A stretch of DNA of 64,000 bases, taken from assembly GCA_947044365.1 (NCBI GenBank), contig OX345644.1, positions 1,267,237 to 1,331,236 on the forward strand, in the 5' to 3' direction. The translations under genes and the position numbers were made by a program. The notes under the pieces are model-generated. The model worked only from the letters and a program-made list of their open reading frames with translations, made no database searches and had not been told where the DNA came from. Within the stretch, counting starts at the first letter, position 1; every line of letters starts with the position of its first letter. The stretch is from Petrosia ficiformis. Lineage: Eukaryota; Porifera; Demospongiae; Haplosclerida; Petrosiidae. Below are positions 46,201 to 57,064 of the stretch, piece by piece.

Positions 46201-47258
46201 GGTAGCAGTGTCAAACCAACAACGTAGCTATCGGAATTTAATGAATGAACAAATGGATGAAACAATGGACTACAGTATGAAGGAATGGATGGTAAATGAT
46301 AGCCAGTGGTGTCAAACCAACAACGTAGCTATGGGAATTTAATGGATAAACAAATGGATGAAACAATGGACTACTGTATGAAGGAATGGACAGTAAATAA
46401 TGACTATTGGAAAGTTAGAAGTAAATGATGTTATCATATGCTATGAGAAAATTAGAAACAAAGGAAAAATGAATGATGGAATAGTAATAACCAAATGGGT
46501 TGGGGATGGACTAATTGATGAATATATTTAAGAATGATTGAGTGGATGGACTAACAAACTTAGTATGTACCTCTGTAACATATTTTCCCAATTGCTTCAA
46601 AGCCTCAGACATGAATACGTCTTTCTGTCCAAATGTCTTGAATGAGACAAATAATACAATAATTATAGTGAATAGAACAGTAGCATAGAATAGTGATGTA
46701 TCTATACATACCTGGTCATTGACAGAAGCAAGTACTTTAGCAAGTGTGTTCACACTTTCAGACACTTTCAACTGAGAAATTGTAAGTGAATTTAATAATG
46801 TATATTATTATAATATAATTATTATATACAATTATTAGTATTTATCAAGCATAATATAACTATAATTAAAAGCGGTCAATATTGTCAAATTAAAACAACA
46901 ATAATATATATATAATATTTGCATAATAATTACATTATCATATAGTACATTAATTTGCATTTTCCTCAATGAATATTAATATGTTTGGTGCTTTTGTGAT
47001 CAACCTGATTTGTATGTAAGACCTGACAAGCTTCTTTCAACTGCACTGTGAATTCCTTCAAAGGATTTACCGACTGCTCCATATCAGAAACGAGTTTCTG
47101 AGTCTAGAAAGACGATAAATGCAATGATAGTGACACACCCCCAATTATGTAAGTCTGGAATTGTAATGAGTCTCGTTGTATTTTATAAATGGAGCTTGTC
47201 TTACCTGAGGAGAGTCTTCCAATGCATCATTGAGATCTACTTTCTTACTAGTCGGCAT
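38896..47258 (-). CDS. APPL1: APPL-like endosomal adaptor (BAR-PH-PTB), 22 exons
   Basis: Rab5-effector adaptor of the APPL1/APPL2 family on signalling endosomes. Exons: 47205-47258, 47005-47103, 46712-46771, 46571-46636, 45742-45871, 45106-45218, 44926-45018, 44772-44854, 44570-44673, 44233-44432, 43798-43928, 43337-43379, 43046-43117, 42904-42941, 42273-42437, 42072-42202, 41575-41683, 41409-41495, 40976-41063, 40869-40919, 39792-39942, 38896-39488. Phases agree throughout; about 886 aa (human APPL1 is 709). The N-terminus MPTSKKVDLNDALEDSPQT parallels human MPGIDKLPIEETLEDSPQT. The BAR domain (about 1-265) contains DHDQAMVKYSRVSKKKE, and IPDPDPS leads into the PH domain (about 270-410). 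A Pro/Gln-rich linker precedes the PTB domain (about 500-625; FIVRYLGSLEV, then RKIIAARAL and LFGIIARM). The last exon encodes a 9-residue Pro-Val-Ser-Gln-Pro repeat and an acidic tail, unlike vertebrate APPL. An exon between 39942 and 40869 could have been missed. One gene may represent both vertebrate paralogues. Confidence 0.92.
38990..39440 (-). repeat. 27-bp coding minisatellite in the last APPL exon
   Basis: About nine units of 27 bp read PVSQPMTSV or variants (VPVSQPMIS, IPVLQPMMN, LPVSQPMTS), clearest between 39180 and 39425. One unit has a 3-bp insertion (IPPVSQPMSN), so the frame is kept. Confidence 0.88.
39608..39686 (-). mobile_element. tRNA(Ala)-like sequence, probably SINE-derived
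   Basis: On the minus strand: TAGCTCAGACGATAGAGC (D arm), anticodon stem CTGA/TCAG with loop CTAGCAA (AGC, Ala), and GGGTTCAAATCC (T loop). The acceptor strands do not pair, so a functional tRNA is unlikely. It lies in the last APPL intron. Confidence 0.6.
40565..40855. mobile_element. TAGTGTTGTTTTAG-type element in an APPL intron
   Basis: Begins TAGTGTTGTTTTAGTATAAC and contains ATGACCACTTTTAGTTATAG and GGCTTACTAAAAGGGTTTTA; the right end is unclear because the internal TTAGTTATAG unit is repeated. Confidence 0.65.
41100..41365. mobile_element. MITE family with GTTCATATTCATGATGACC ends
   Basis: Outer ends are inverted copies (TTCATATTCATGATGACCT and AGGTCATAATGAATGTTAA), with a shared interior (GATGTGATGACTTTATATGTAA, TACTGTAACTCAGTAATGAA). 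Other copies: 34640-34980 (interrupted), 36226-36480 (opposite orientation), 49305-49525. Here it is in an APPL intron. Confidence 0.8.
41697..42070. repeat. (TACA)n/(TACG)n microsatellite
   Basis: Fills the APPL intron between the exons 42072-42202 and 41575-41683, leaving almost no other intron sequence. Confidence 0.96.
42455..42900. repeat. (TATG)n microsatellite with TACATGTATATATG interruptions
   Basis: Fills the APPL intron between the exons 42904-42941 and 42273-42437. Interruptions recur at regular spacing, so the array also repeats at a higher order. Confidence 0.96.
43165..43258. repeat. (ATCT)n/(GTCT)n microsatellite
   Basis: In an APPL intron. Confidence 0.95.
43440..43785. mobile_element. 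TAGTGTTGTTTTAG-type element fragments in an APPL intron
   Basis: TAGTGTTGTTTTAGTTTTAC at 43626 with ATGACCACTTTTAGTTATAC and GGCTTACTAAAAAAAGGGTT after it; an older piece (ACTAGTTTCTCAAATTTAG, TACCAAAAGGTTTTA) lies just before. Similar fragments are near 45290-45470. Confidence 0.6.
43960..44212. repeat. (TACA)n microsatellite
   Basis: Fills the APPL intron between the two PH-domain exons 44233-44432 and 43798-43928. Confidence 0.96.
45850..46400 (-). repeat. About 100-130 bp minisatellite containing copies of an APPL splice acceptor
   Basis: Four to five units with GGATGAAACAATGGACTAC, GAATGGATGGTAAATGATAG and TCAAACCAACAACGTAGCTA. The last motif, TGGGAATTT next to CAACAACGTAGCTA, is a near copy of the intron 4/exon 5 junction at 45850-45890 (CAACAATGTAGCTGTGGGAA). 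Confidence 0.85.
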
Positions 47259-48039
47259 TTTGAAAGAAGTGCTCAAGAGATGTTACCAGCCCCACCCTGG
47301 ATTGGTGTGGCTAGCTCAAAAATAAAGGGCGTGTCATTATAATAAAGGGGCGTGGTTTAAATTCAGTAATAACTTTTAAATAAGGAGAGACCACATCCTT
47401 TGTTTTATTTTGTTTCTCTCATATTTTAAGAGACATGTTTTGCTGGTGAACCATTTTCAAGGTACTTCTCAAGTCAAAGCCAGTCTCGAGTAGCAAAGAT
47501 CCATACAATCAAGGTATATATATATATATATGTATATAATTATATATGTATATAATTATATATATATATATAATATATGTATGTATATATATATGTATAT
47601 ATTCATGTTATTATTATGTGAATGTGTTGACATGTGTTAATAATGACAAGCCTTGCAGCCTCTTCACACAGATAGTACTATGTATGATTGTACAGATATT
47701 ATGCTGCAGTACGGAGTGTCAAATATGTAACACAAACTGATATTTATTTCATTTCTGTTTACATGAATCAATGTTTGAGTCACAGATTGTGGATGGATTT
47801 TGAAGTTCTAACTATAAAATCAGATCGAAGATCCAATCCCAAATAGAAATCACAAATCATTACATTGTTATATTTGTCACTCCATATATAGTGAAGTACT
47901 ATTACTGAGAAACACCACTCTACATAAGACTTTACATAATATATTAGTGCATAATGTAGCACTTAATTAACCTCTGTAGTCTGTATCACTTCTCATAGCC
48001 ACATACGCATGCTTTAGCAGTGCTAAAACATGGGTATGT

Positions 48040-48640
48040 GGCTGATAGGACAATTTAGTAAACTACAGTACAATTTAGTGTAAATTACAGTGCAATTTAG
48101 TAAATTACAGTGCAATTTAGTAAATTACAGTACAATTTAGTAAATTACAGTACAATTTAGTAAATTATAGTTCAGTACAATTTAGTAAGGTACAGTACAG
48201 TACAATACAATTTAGTAAATTACAGTACAATTTAGTATACAATTTAGTACAGTACAGTAAAGTGTACTGTAGTGTACTGTACTATGCTGAACTACACTAT
48301 ATTGTATTACTGCACTGTACTGTACTGTACTGTATTATATGATTACTGTACTCTACTGTACTACAATGTACTACATTATATGATTACTGTACTCTACTGT
48401 ACTACAATGTACTACATTATATGATTACTGTACTCTACTGTACTACAATGTACTACATTATATGATTACTGTACTCTACTGTACTCTACTGTACTACAAT
48501 GTATTACTGCACTGTACTGTACTATAATAAATGATTACTGTACTATATTGTATCATTCTGTACTCTACTGTACTACAATATACTATATTGTGTCATTATG
48601 TACTTTACTGTACTGTACTGTGGCACTGATATCTACGTAT
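48040..48640. repeat. ACAATTTAGTAAATTACAG and ACTGTACTCTACTGTACTAC minisatellites
   Basis: Two adjoining arrays: about ten 19-bp units to 48255, then about 51-bp units with CTACATTATATGATTACTGT to 48640. Confidence 0.92.
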
Positions 48641-49304
48641 ATGATGTAGTCACTTAACTGTAAATAAATCTCCTCTTGGAAAGCCTTTTGTGGAAACTGC
48701 AACTAAAAGAAATCATTGTTGTCAATGTACTAAGGTTTACACTCTATTATTGTAGTTGGCTAGCTATTATTCCCATCGAACCAATGTAATTATATGGATT
48801 CTGTTGTGACTCTTAATGTAATTACTTTCACTAATACCAAACATATAATTCTATTGTATGTTACATCTACATGTGTATAACATTAAACACCTCCACTTTG
48901 ATTATATGTGTTCGTGGGACTGTCCCAATATGTGTGTGACTGCTATGTTTAGACTACTAAATAATGTACTACCCAACTATTTAGAGAAGCACTGATATTC
49001 TCTATCCATCATTGGCCATTATTTACTAGTTGTGGTCTCCACTTTCGTGGGACTGTCCCAATATGTGTGTGTTTGGACTACTAAATAATGTACTTCCAAA
49101 CTATTTAGAGAAGCACTGATATTCCATATCCATCATTAGCCATTCTAATTATACTAGTTGTGATTAAACATCTCCACTTTGATATATGTTCATGGGAGTG
49201 TCCCATTATGTGTGTGTTTGGTAAATATTGTACTACCCAATACTATATTTAGTAAAGCACTGATATTTGATATCCATCATTGGCCATTATTTACTAAAGT
49301 CTGT

Positions 49305-49525
49305 TCACATTCACAATGACCTCAAAATTGTGATGTGATGTAATATAGTGTATAGTTTAATGTCATAAGGTTAATACATGATTATACTGTAACTCAATAA
49401 TGAATAATGGATTGAAATTTTACATACACAAAAAAATGGGGATGATAATTATATGAAAATGGTGCAGGTAAAAAGACTGTTGGTCATTCCAAACATTTTT
49501 CTGAGATCATAATGAACACGAATGA
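49305..49525. mobile_element. Copy of the TTCATATTCATGATGACC MITE
   Basis: Left TTCACATTCACAATGACCTC, right GAGATCATAATGAACACGAA; inserted into the 150-bp tandem repeat of 48880-50110. Confidence 0.8.
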
Positions 49526-49604
49526 CCTTTTATGATTAAACACATTCACTTTGATATGATCCAATAAGGGACTGTTACCAATATGTGTGTGTGTTTTTGA
49601 TAAG

Positions 49605-49775
49605 CTTATATGGCGCACCATGGGCTCTTCATTGGCATTGCACAGTTCTCTCTTTGGGGCATTGGCGCAGTTAATTTATATTGTCACTAACAGCATTAAC
49701 TCTTTGTCAAGATGTATTCCCAATTGACACACACACTAATCATTCATGAGCCAATTTGGCTCATGCTGGTTTGGA
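49605..49775. mobile_element. Dispersed repeat GATAAGC..TGGCGCACC, third copy
   Basis: ATATGGCGCACCATGGGC through GAGCCAATTTGGCTCATG, shortened internally, inserted in the tandem repeat of 48880-50110. Confidence 0.75.
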
Positions 49776-50424
49776 ATAGTAAATAATGGAGTACCCAACT
49801 CCTATACTATATTAAGAATCAGTATCCATCATTGGCTATTATTTAATAGTAGTGATAAAACACCTCCACTTTGTTATTAAGGGATAGTCCCAATATGTGT
49901 GTGTTTGGACGAGTAAATAATGGAGTACCCTTTATTGAGTGAAATACTGATAATCGATATCTATCCTTGGCCATTATTTAGTAGTAGTGAAACACCTCCA
50001 CTTTGATATGGAGAGAATGTGTGTGTGTTTGGACTAGTAAATAATGGAGTACCCTATATATAATGAAATACTGATAATCGATATCTATCATTGACTATTA
50101 CTATCATCAGTGATAGCGAGTGATTTCTTAATAATGTGTAATAATGAAGTCATTTCCTGGGATTGTTAAATTGCATATTTTCGTCAATCTAATATAATTA
50201 AATTACTGGTAGATTTAATCATAATATCCCATATTGGTACATCACTACATTTTAGATATAATTATCACTCATGCTGTGTTCAGTATGTTCCTATGAAAGT
50301 CATTAATCAGTTTTTATCAGTTTGGATGTGATGATGGGAATATCACATGACACACATGAGCTACTGCAAAGTTGTCATTTCAATTTTTCAAAGAGGAACA
50401 ACAAATAACTGAAGTGTATAATGT

Positions 50425-50820
50425 GTTACCATAGCATTGCCATAGTATTACCATAGCATTGCCATAGCGTTACCATAGCATTGCCATAGCATTGCCATAG
50501 CATTGCAATAGTATTACCATAGCATTGCCATAGCGTTACCATGCATTGCCATAGCATTGCCATAGTATTACCATAGCATTGCCATAGTATTACCATAGCA
50601 TTGCCATAGCGTTACCATAGCATTGCCATAGCGTTACCATAGCATTGCCATAGCATTGCAATAGTATTACCATAGCATTGCCATAGCGTTACCATGCATT
50701 GCCATAGCATTGCCATAGTATTACCATAGCATTGCCATAGTATTACCATAGCATTGCCATAGCGTTACCATAGCAATACCATAGCATTGCCATAGTATTA
50801 CCATAGCGTTACCATAGTTA
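50425..50820. repeat. 22-bp minisatellite (ACCATAGCATTGCCATAGCG)
   Basis: About 18 units alternating ACCATAGCATT and GCCATAGCGTT/GCCATAGTATT; a larger block (about 190 bp) appears twice, so the array has higher-order duplication. Confidence 0.95.
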
Positions 50821-50944
50821 CTGCTTGTATCAGTTGTACACACAATCTACTGCGTTTAACAGATAAGAGGCAACAAATATCTGAAGTGTATATATAACAA
50901 GTTATCAGTATGTTAATAGTAAAGTGTTAAATGTGTGTACATTA

Positions 50945-51067
50945 ATTAGTACATACATATATACATACAAATATAATTACAAACAAACATACATACATAC
51001 ATAAATACATACATGTACATACAAACATATATACATACATACATACATACATACATACATACATACA

Positions 51068-51101
<34 letters not shown>

Positions 51102-51152
51102 CATACATACATACACACATACATACATACATACATACACACATACATACAT
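50945..51152. repeat. (TACA)n microsatellite
   Basis: About 250 bp upstream of the BICD start codon, so possibly within its promoter or 5' UTR region. Confidence 0.95.
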
Positions 51153-51408
51153 ATTTTAAATTGTTAATCTATTATGTCTATTAATAATTACTGTTATGGC
51201 TGTGTTAACTAATATAAAGCATTCAAATATTTCATTTTGTCTTTCTTAACCAGATAGTGTTTAAGAGATAAAGTTACTTCTCTCTATCGTGTGTGTTTAA
51301 TTAGAAAGAAACAGTCTTGATACTTTAAGAGAAGCTTCAAGGAGTCTTACTGTAAAGTATCCATTGGCTTGAGTTGTCTTGAATTGTTGATTTTGGGATT
51401 TCTTTAAA

Positions 51409-54400
51409 ATGGAAACTGAATCTCATTTATCAGTTAATGTTCATTATGGAGTAAAGAATATAGATAATGTAGATAGCAATATGGAGCTACATACTCTGAG
51501 AGATGAGCTGGATCGTGTTAATATGGAGTTTATGAAGGTGAGGAATGATGATTAGAGTAAAGACTGTTTGAAATAGATAGGATGATTGGATAAATAGATA
51601 ATTTCCTGTGAGTGGTTGGATTGACGAATTTTATTATCATTTTTTAAAAGGCCAATGAAGAGAGAGCTAAAGCAGCTGAATATGGACTTGTTTTGTTAGA
51701 AGAGAAGCAACAACTACAATACAAGAATGAAGAACTGACATCACTCTATGAGAGAACTAAACAAGAACTGGAAACTTCCACTATGGTATATCCCATACAT
51801 ACATACATACTTACATACATACATACATACATATACATACATGTACATACATACATACATACATACATACATACATACATACATACATACATACATACAT
51901 ACATACATGTACATACATACATGTATATACATACATACATACATACATACACTGTACATACATACAATCATACATACATACATACATACATGTACATACA
52001 TACATACATACATACATATATACATACATACATACATACATACATGTACATACATACATACATACATACATGTACATACATAAATACACATATGTAATTA
52101 CATAAATACATCTGTATATACATATACATACATACATGTATACATACATGTATGTATACATGTATGTATATAAATACATGTAAGATATGTATGTACACAT
52201 GTGTATTCATAAGTTAAACAATCAATTATTGTTTGTATTTCAATAGACGCTACGTCAAGTACAAAGAGATTATGAAAAAAGAGTAAAACGTGTGGAGAGA
52301 CAGAGAGAAGCGCTTATTGAAGAGATGGAAGGTAGAGAGAAAGAACTCCTCAGTAGAGTTGAAAACCTGGAGGAGGACAGAAGAGGGCTCGAAAGAAGAT
52401 TAAAGAAAACATCTTCGGAACATGAGTTCTTATCAGAAAACAATGCTATCATTAGTAGTGAGAATGAAAGGTATGTGATGTCATGTGAATATCATGTGAC
52501 TTGTATAGATCAAGTGCTTAAACCAATACTAGCGTTATTAGTGAGAATGAAAAGTATGTAATGTCATGTGAATGTTATGTGACTTGTATAGATCAAGTGC
52601 TTAAACTAGCATTATTAGTGAGAATGAAAGGTATGTGAAGTCATGTGAATGTCATGTGACTTGTATTGATCAAGTGCTTAAACCATTATTAGTGAGAATG
52701 AAAGGTATGTGAAGTCATGTGAATGTCATGTGACTTGTATAGATCAAGTGCTTAAACTAGTATTATTAGTGATGTCATGTGATTATCATATGACTTGTAC
52801 ATACATGTGATGTGTACTACTGAGCACTTAGTTTCCTATAGACCTGTTTTTTTAAAGAGATACAAATGTGTATATAAAATATGAGAAATCAAGACCTTTC
52901 AGCTTGTGAAATACTTGCTTGTAAAATACTTGAAATAGAATACTCATAGAACTACAGGTCGCATGGAAGTCATGTGACTTTCTTTTGCATAGATTAAAAC
53001 AGGAAATAATAGTGCAGAAGGAAGAGTTACGTCACATGAAACGGGAAGATGTAACCAGTCAGAATGACAATGAACAGTTGAGAAAAGAGCTAGAACAGAG
53101 CCGACAGAAACTAGAGAAGTTGACTCAATATGAACAGACACTGGAGGACTTGTCCGAACAGAATTTGTCTTTACGTAATGACCTCACAATACTACAAGAT
53201 CATTGTGAGAGCATTGTTAGTGAAAGAGATGATTTGGAAAAACAAACCAAAGAGATTGTCCAAACACTGAACGAAGAAAGGGAAGCAAAGAGTTTGTTAG
53301 AGAATAAAATGAGAGATAATATTTTACGATCACCCGATCGTGTCAACTGGTTGACAGAGAGTGTTTCTAATCTTGCTGTTCACCCAAATCAATTAGTACG
53401 AGATTTGGTAATGGAGAGTCACATCCCTTCATCCATATCTGCTCCTACGTCTCCTATACCTAGTGAGGACATACATGTACAAACACACTCAACTCCATTT
53501 GGTACCAAACCAAGTTTATTCAGTGAACTGCAATCTCTACAATCTGACGATTCCAAAAGCCCTCAAGATACTCTACTAGATTCGCTCCAGTTGAAGCTCC
53601 AAGATGCAGAGACGAGAATTGAGAAATTGGAAAAGGAAAAATTGCAGTTAATTGCGAAATTGAACCATTTTAATCAACTATCAACTGAAGTAGAGAAATG
53701 GAAGACAAGATATCATCAAGCTAAGGAAGGAAGAGACACTGACCTAGACAGTCTAAAGGACGAGTTAGAAGCTAAGAAGGAGATTGTAGGACAACTGAAG
53801 AGTAAGCTAAGCATTGTGAATAGAGAGAAAGCAACTTCTGAGATAGAGCTGGAAGGTGTGAAGGAGGAAATCGGGAGAATCAAGGAGACATCGCGATTAG
53901 AAGTGGAGAAGTTAGAGAAGGAAGTTGTTGAGGAGCAGACAAGGAATGGAGATCTTAGAGGAAGGATAGTTGAATTGGAAGAAAAACTCAGTCAAACTGT
54001 TAACTGCTCGGAGAGATTAGAAACTATCCTTGTGAACTCCACAGGAGAACTCGACAGCGTTAAAGCTGAGATATTGAATTTCCATAAAGCTTTGACTAGT
54101 CTACAGAGCGAAAACAAATTCACATCTCCTTCACATATGCAGGAAAATTCAACCCCCAGCAGTGGAGATGAAGAAGATACGTATAATCTCTCTGTCCATG
54201 AAGGAAAAAGGAAATTAAAAATATACAAAGATAACCAAACAATACTGGAGGTAACACAGCTTAGAGACCTTCTACGACAGCTAAGAGGTCCTTTGGAACT
54301 ATTCACAAGAAAAATGTTGGAAAGTTCTTTAGCCACTTCTTCACAGCACATGCTAACAGGTTTAAATCACACAGAGGATATTGCGAGAGAAGGAAAACCA

Positions 54401-54898
54401 GATGATGATTCATCGCAGAGGAAGATAAACGAGCTTGAAGGAAATAATAATAAACTGCGAGCACGTTTAGCTAATCGCACTGAAGAAGTAAATCAACTTC
54501 GTACGATAATGAGAGCTCGTCAAACTACTGTTGATGTAACTATAAGCAGCTTGAAAAGTAAATTAGAAGGACAGATGAGGTCTCATGAGACAGAAGTAAA
54601 TCAACTCAAACATAAAATTAAAACTCTACGAAAAGAGCGTGATGACCAAACTAGCTTAGGGGCATTGACATCACGTAGATGTCAGGAGTATATCGAAGAG
54701 ATTAGTAAAGTTAAAAAACGTGTCGAGGAGTTGAGAGGTGAGCGTGATCAGTTGTGTAGTGAAAATAAGTTGCTTTCTGTCTATCTTGAGCGAGCGATCA
54801 AACAGAAGCTTGATATTAGTCAACAGCTGGAAAGATATCACGAGGAAGAGGAGAGGACAAAGATTATTCCTCTAACCCTGTCTGCATCTAGAGTGTAA
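51409..54898 (+). CDS. BICD: Bicaudal-D (BICD) dynein adaptor, 4 exons
   Basis: Coiled-coil adaptor linking dynein-dynactin to Rab6/RanBP2-type cargo. Exons 51409-51537, 51651-51785, 52247-52470 and 52993-54898 join in frame; about 797 aa (human BICD2 is about 824). Exon 2 carries the N-terminal signature AAEYGLVLLEEKQQL, matching human AAEYGLAVLEEKHQL, the CC1 segment that binds dynein light intermediate chain. The rest is heptad-rich with a Ser/Pro-rich break (SAPTSPIPSED) in the middle. The C-terminal CC3 cargo region has LGALTSRRCQEYIEEISK and LERAIKQKLDISQQLE, close to human FATRCDEYVTQLDEM and LRMAIQQKLALTQRLE. The start ATG at 51409 is the first in frame. Intron 2 is almost wholly (TACA)n, and intron 3 is a minisatellite carrying copies of the exon-3 donor. 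Exon 4 holds about 80% of the protein. Confidence 0.93.
51788..52200. repeat. (TACA)n microsatellite in BICD intron 2
   Basis: Begins two bases after the donor and covers nearly the whole intron. Confidence 0.96.
52448..52800 (+). repeat. About 75-85 bp minisatellite carrying copies of the BICD exon-3 donor
   Basis: Five units starting near 52448, 52537, 52612, 52686 and 52762. The first overlaps the end of exon 3; each of the next three repeats GTGAGAATGAAAGGTATGTG (or AAAAGTATGTA), i.e. the last exon bases plus donor, followed by TCATGTGACTTGTATAGATC and AAGTGCTTAAAC. Confidence 0.9.
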
Positions 54899-55067
54899 CG
54901 AGGCAGACCCTGTATCGTAATTTAATAAACCAGTCTGTATAATAATTACTATATTTTATCAATAAAAATTAATTACTGTTTTTATTATTTTCTAATTTGT
55001 TCACATGGATATGTTGTTTATATCATTTCATACCTCATTTCAAAAATTCAACACTAATGATTCACAA

Positions 55068-55217
55068 TGTTTTCCTCAAAGAGTGGTACCATGGTGCTCC
55101 CCCATTCAAAGTTTATCTTGTTTACAACACCGATTGAACATTGTTGACAAAACCTCGTATACCACTGATACATACACTCCCACACCCTTAATATTTAATA
55201 TTGTGGGAAACACTGTA
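55068..55217. mobile_element. MITE with AGTGTTTCCC ends, copy between BICD and NDUFB11
   Basis: AATGTTTTCCTCAAAGAGTG, GGTACCATGG and ATATTGTGGGAAACACTG; diverged but same layout. Confidence 0.75.
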
Positions 55218-55249
55218 TAACATATAATATATATATATGTAATATATAT

Positions 55250-55403
55250 AGTATGCTAACAGGTCCTGTATACAAAATATAGGACCTGAGTTTTATGTCC
55301 GAGGATTTGATATAACCTGAGCTTGCGAGAGCTATGTCACATTCGAGGACACAAAACGAGGGTCCTATATTTTGTATATAGGACCTGTTAGCATACTCTA
55401 TAC
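55250..55403. mobile_element. Hairpin element with GTATGCTAACAGGTCC ends
   Basis: Left GTATGCTAACAGGTCCTGTA, right its inverse (GGACCTGTTAGCATAC), with matching internal arms (AAAATATAGGACC, GAGGAC). Flanked by TA. A second copy at 56857-57003. Confidence 0.82.
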
Positions 55404-55414
55404 AATATATTGTA

Positions 55415-55505
55415 TGATGGTGAGATCTGCATGGTGTGCACATGGAAGGTCTATATACAATATATAGAACTAACCACATCAAAGGGATGATGTCACCATC
55501 ATACT
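55415..55505. mobile_element. Hairpin element with TATGATGGTGA ends
   Basis: Starts TATGATGGTGAGATC and ends GATGTCACCATCATA, with a central ATATACAATATATAGA palindrome. A second copy at 56757-56845. Confidence 0.78.
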
Positions 55506-55681
55506 CTATATATATATATATATACCAGAGGAGATTGTGGAATATGAGTCTGTTGCAGATATCACAATGATTGCTATCTATTTAGACGTGATTATTATGA
55601 AAACTGGATTTATGACCAAACAATCCATAATTTTTGTGATCACAATATCAACAATACAAGGAAATTTAAATCACTATTAGC

Positions 55682-55714
55682 AGGAGCTTATGAGCGCCGC
55701 GCTCATAAGCTCCT
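55682..55714. repeat. Perfect palindrome, 15-bp arms
   Basis: AGGAGCTTATGAGCG, then CCG, then CGCTCATAAGCTCCT. GC-rich in an AT-rich spacer; could be the junction of a small inverted duplication or a MITE relic. Confidence 0.85.
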
Positions 55715-55897
55715 ACTATTATCACAACCAATGAGGTTTGACCAAATGAGTTACCATAGTTACAATTCTCGAATCCATTCAAGTAACCACCCATGGCCAT
55801 TAGAATAATTTCACAACTATAACTATATATATACATACGTACATTATAATTAATATTGACAGATAATAATGATGTCATAATGATGTAATCCCAATTT

Positions 55898-56998
55898 CTA
55901 CGACTGTTCGTTTTCTTTTTCTGATAATCTTTTCAATGCCTTTTGTTTAGCCCAGGTACTCACACTATGATAAAATGAGATAATACATATAATTAGCTAA
56001 ATAAAGGGGAGTGGCTAATATTAAATTCACTGTGGCTAACATAGCACAGATGTGCTTGTACTGGTAATAATTCTTGTAACATAAAAGACAGGGTTTCATT
56101 TAGAAAATTCATCGAGGGTGGGTGAAACGTGAATTTGAAAGACTTTGAGGAGGCAACATATGCCGACATACAGGGTTATTTCAAGAAGGGGCGAATGACC
56201 CCCCCCCCCCCAGTGAAACACTGATAGAGTAGTACACCAATAACATGTATGTATATAGATGTTTGGTTTTGTTAATGAAGCTTACGTACATGCAATAACA
56301 CAACACTATCACTATCTCATTGTATATAGAGGTTTGGTTATTAATGAACTCACAATAACACGACATAATTTATGTAACTATGTTGGTTAGGATTGTTGTG
56401 GGAGGAGTAGCTAATTTTTAACCCCTAACCACAGTCAATGACACTCATTTATGAGTAGTTTAATATTCTGGTACCGGTAGGTCAACCGCAATTAAAAGGG
56501 GAGTGGCTATACAATAAAAGGGAGGGGCTATATAATAAAAGGGAGTGGTTATATACCAATGCTATACCTTGTGTCTGGTTTCCAGATATAAATTGCTACA
56601 AATAGAAGGAAATTGAACCCCATCCCATATACCCATATGTTCTCCCATTCTTCCTTCTGTCTCTTCTCACCAGGTCTAAGAGGCTGAATAAATGAATATA
56701 TATATATATATATAATTATATATATACATATATATATAATATATATATATATAGTATGATGGTGACATCATACATTTGATGTGGTGAGTCCTATATATTG
56801 TATATGGACCTTCCGTGTGGATAATATGCAGGAGATGTCACCATCATACAGTATATAGTATGCCAATAGGTCCTATATACTGAATATAGGACTATTGTTT
56901 TGTGTCCTCGGATGTGATATAGCCCTTGCAGGCTCGGGTTATATCACATCCTCAGACACATTCAGGTCCTATATTTTGTATATATGACCTATTAGCAT

Positions 56999-57064
<66 letters not shown>

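Larger units (their letters stand above)
48880..50110. repeat. About 150-bp degenerate tandem repeat interrupted by two MITEs
   Basis: Units contain CACCTCCACTTTGAT, GGGACTGTCCCAATATGTG, GGACTACTAAATAATGTAC and TATCCATCATTGGCCATTA. About seven units; MITEs at 49305-49525 and 49605-49775 split the array. Confidence 0.85.
47259..51408. other. 4.1-kb spacer between divergent APPL and BICD genes, no gene found
   Basis: No frame over about 70 codons without low complexity, and no splice-linked exons seen. Contents in order: AT-rich (TA)n at 47515-47590, ACAATTTAGTAAATTACAG repeats, TACTGTACTCTACTG repeats, the 150-bp tandem array with two MITE insertions, the CCATAGCATTG minisatellite, and a (TACA)n array. 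Promoters of APPL and BICD should be at its ends. Confidence 0.7.
54899..55897. other. Spacer between the convergent BICD and NDUFB11 3' ends
   Basis: AATAAA-like signals follow the BICD stop (AATAAA at 54922 and AATAAAAATT at 54961). Then MITEs at 55068-55217, 55250-55403 and 55415-55505, a 33-bp palindrome at 55682-55714 and plain AT-rich sequence. Confidence 0.65.

Noticed and set aside
50425..50820. CRISPR-like array (regular 22-bp units)
   Set aside because: No unique spacers between repeats; it is a simple minisatellite in an animal genome.
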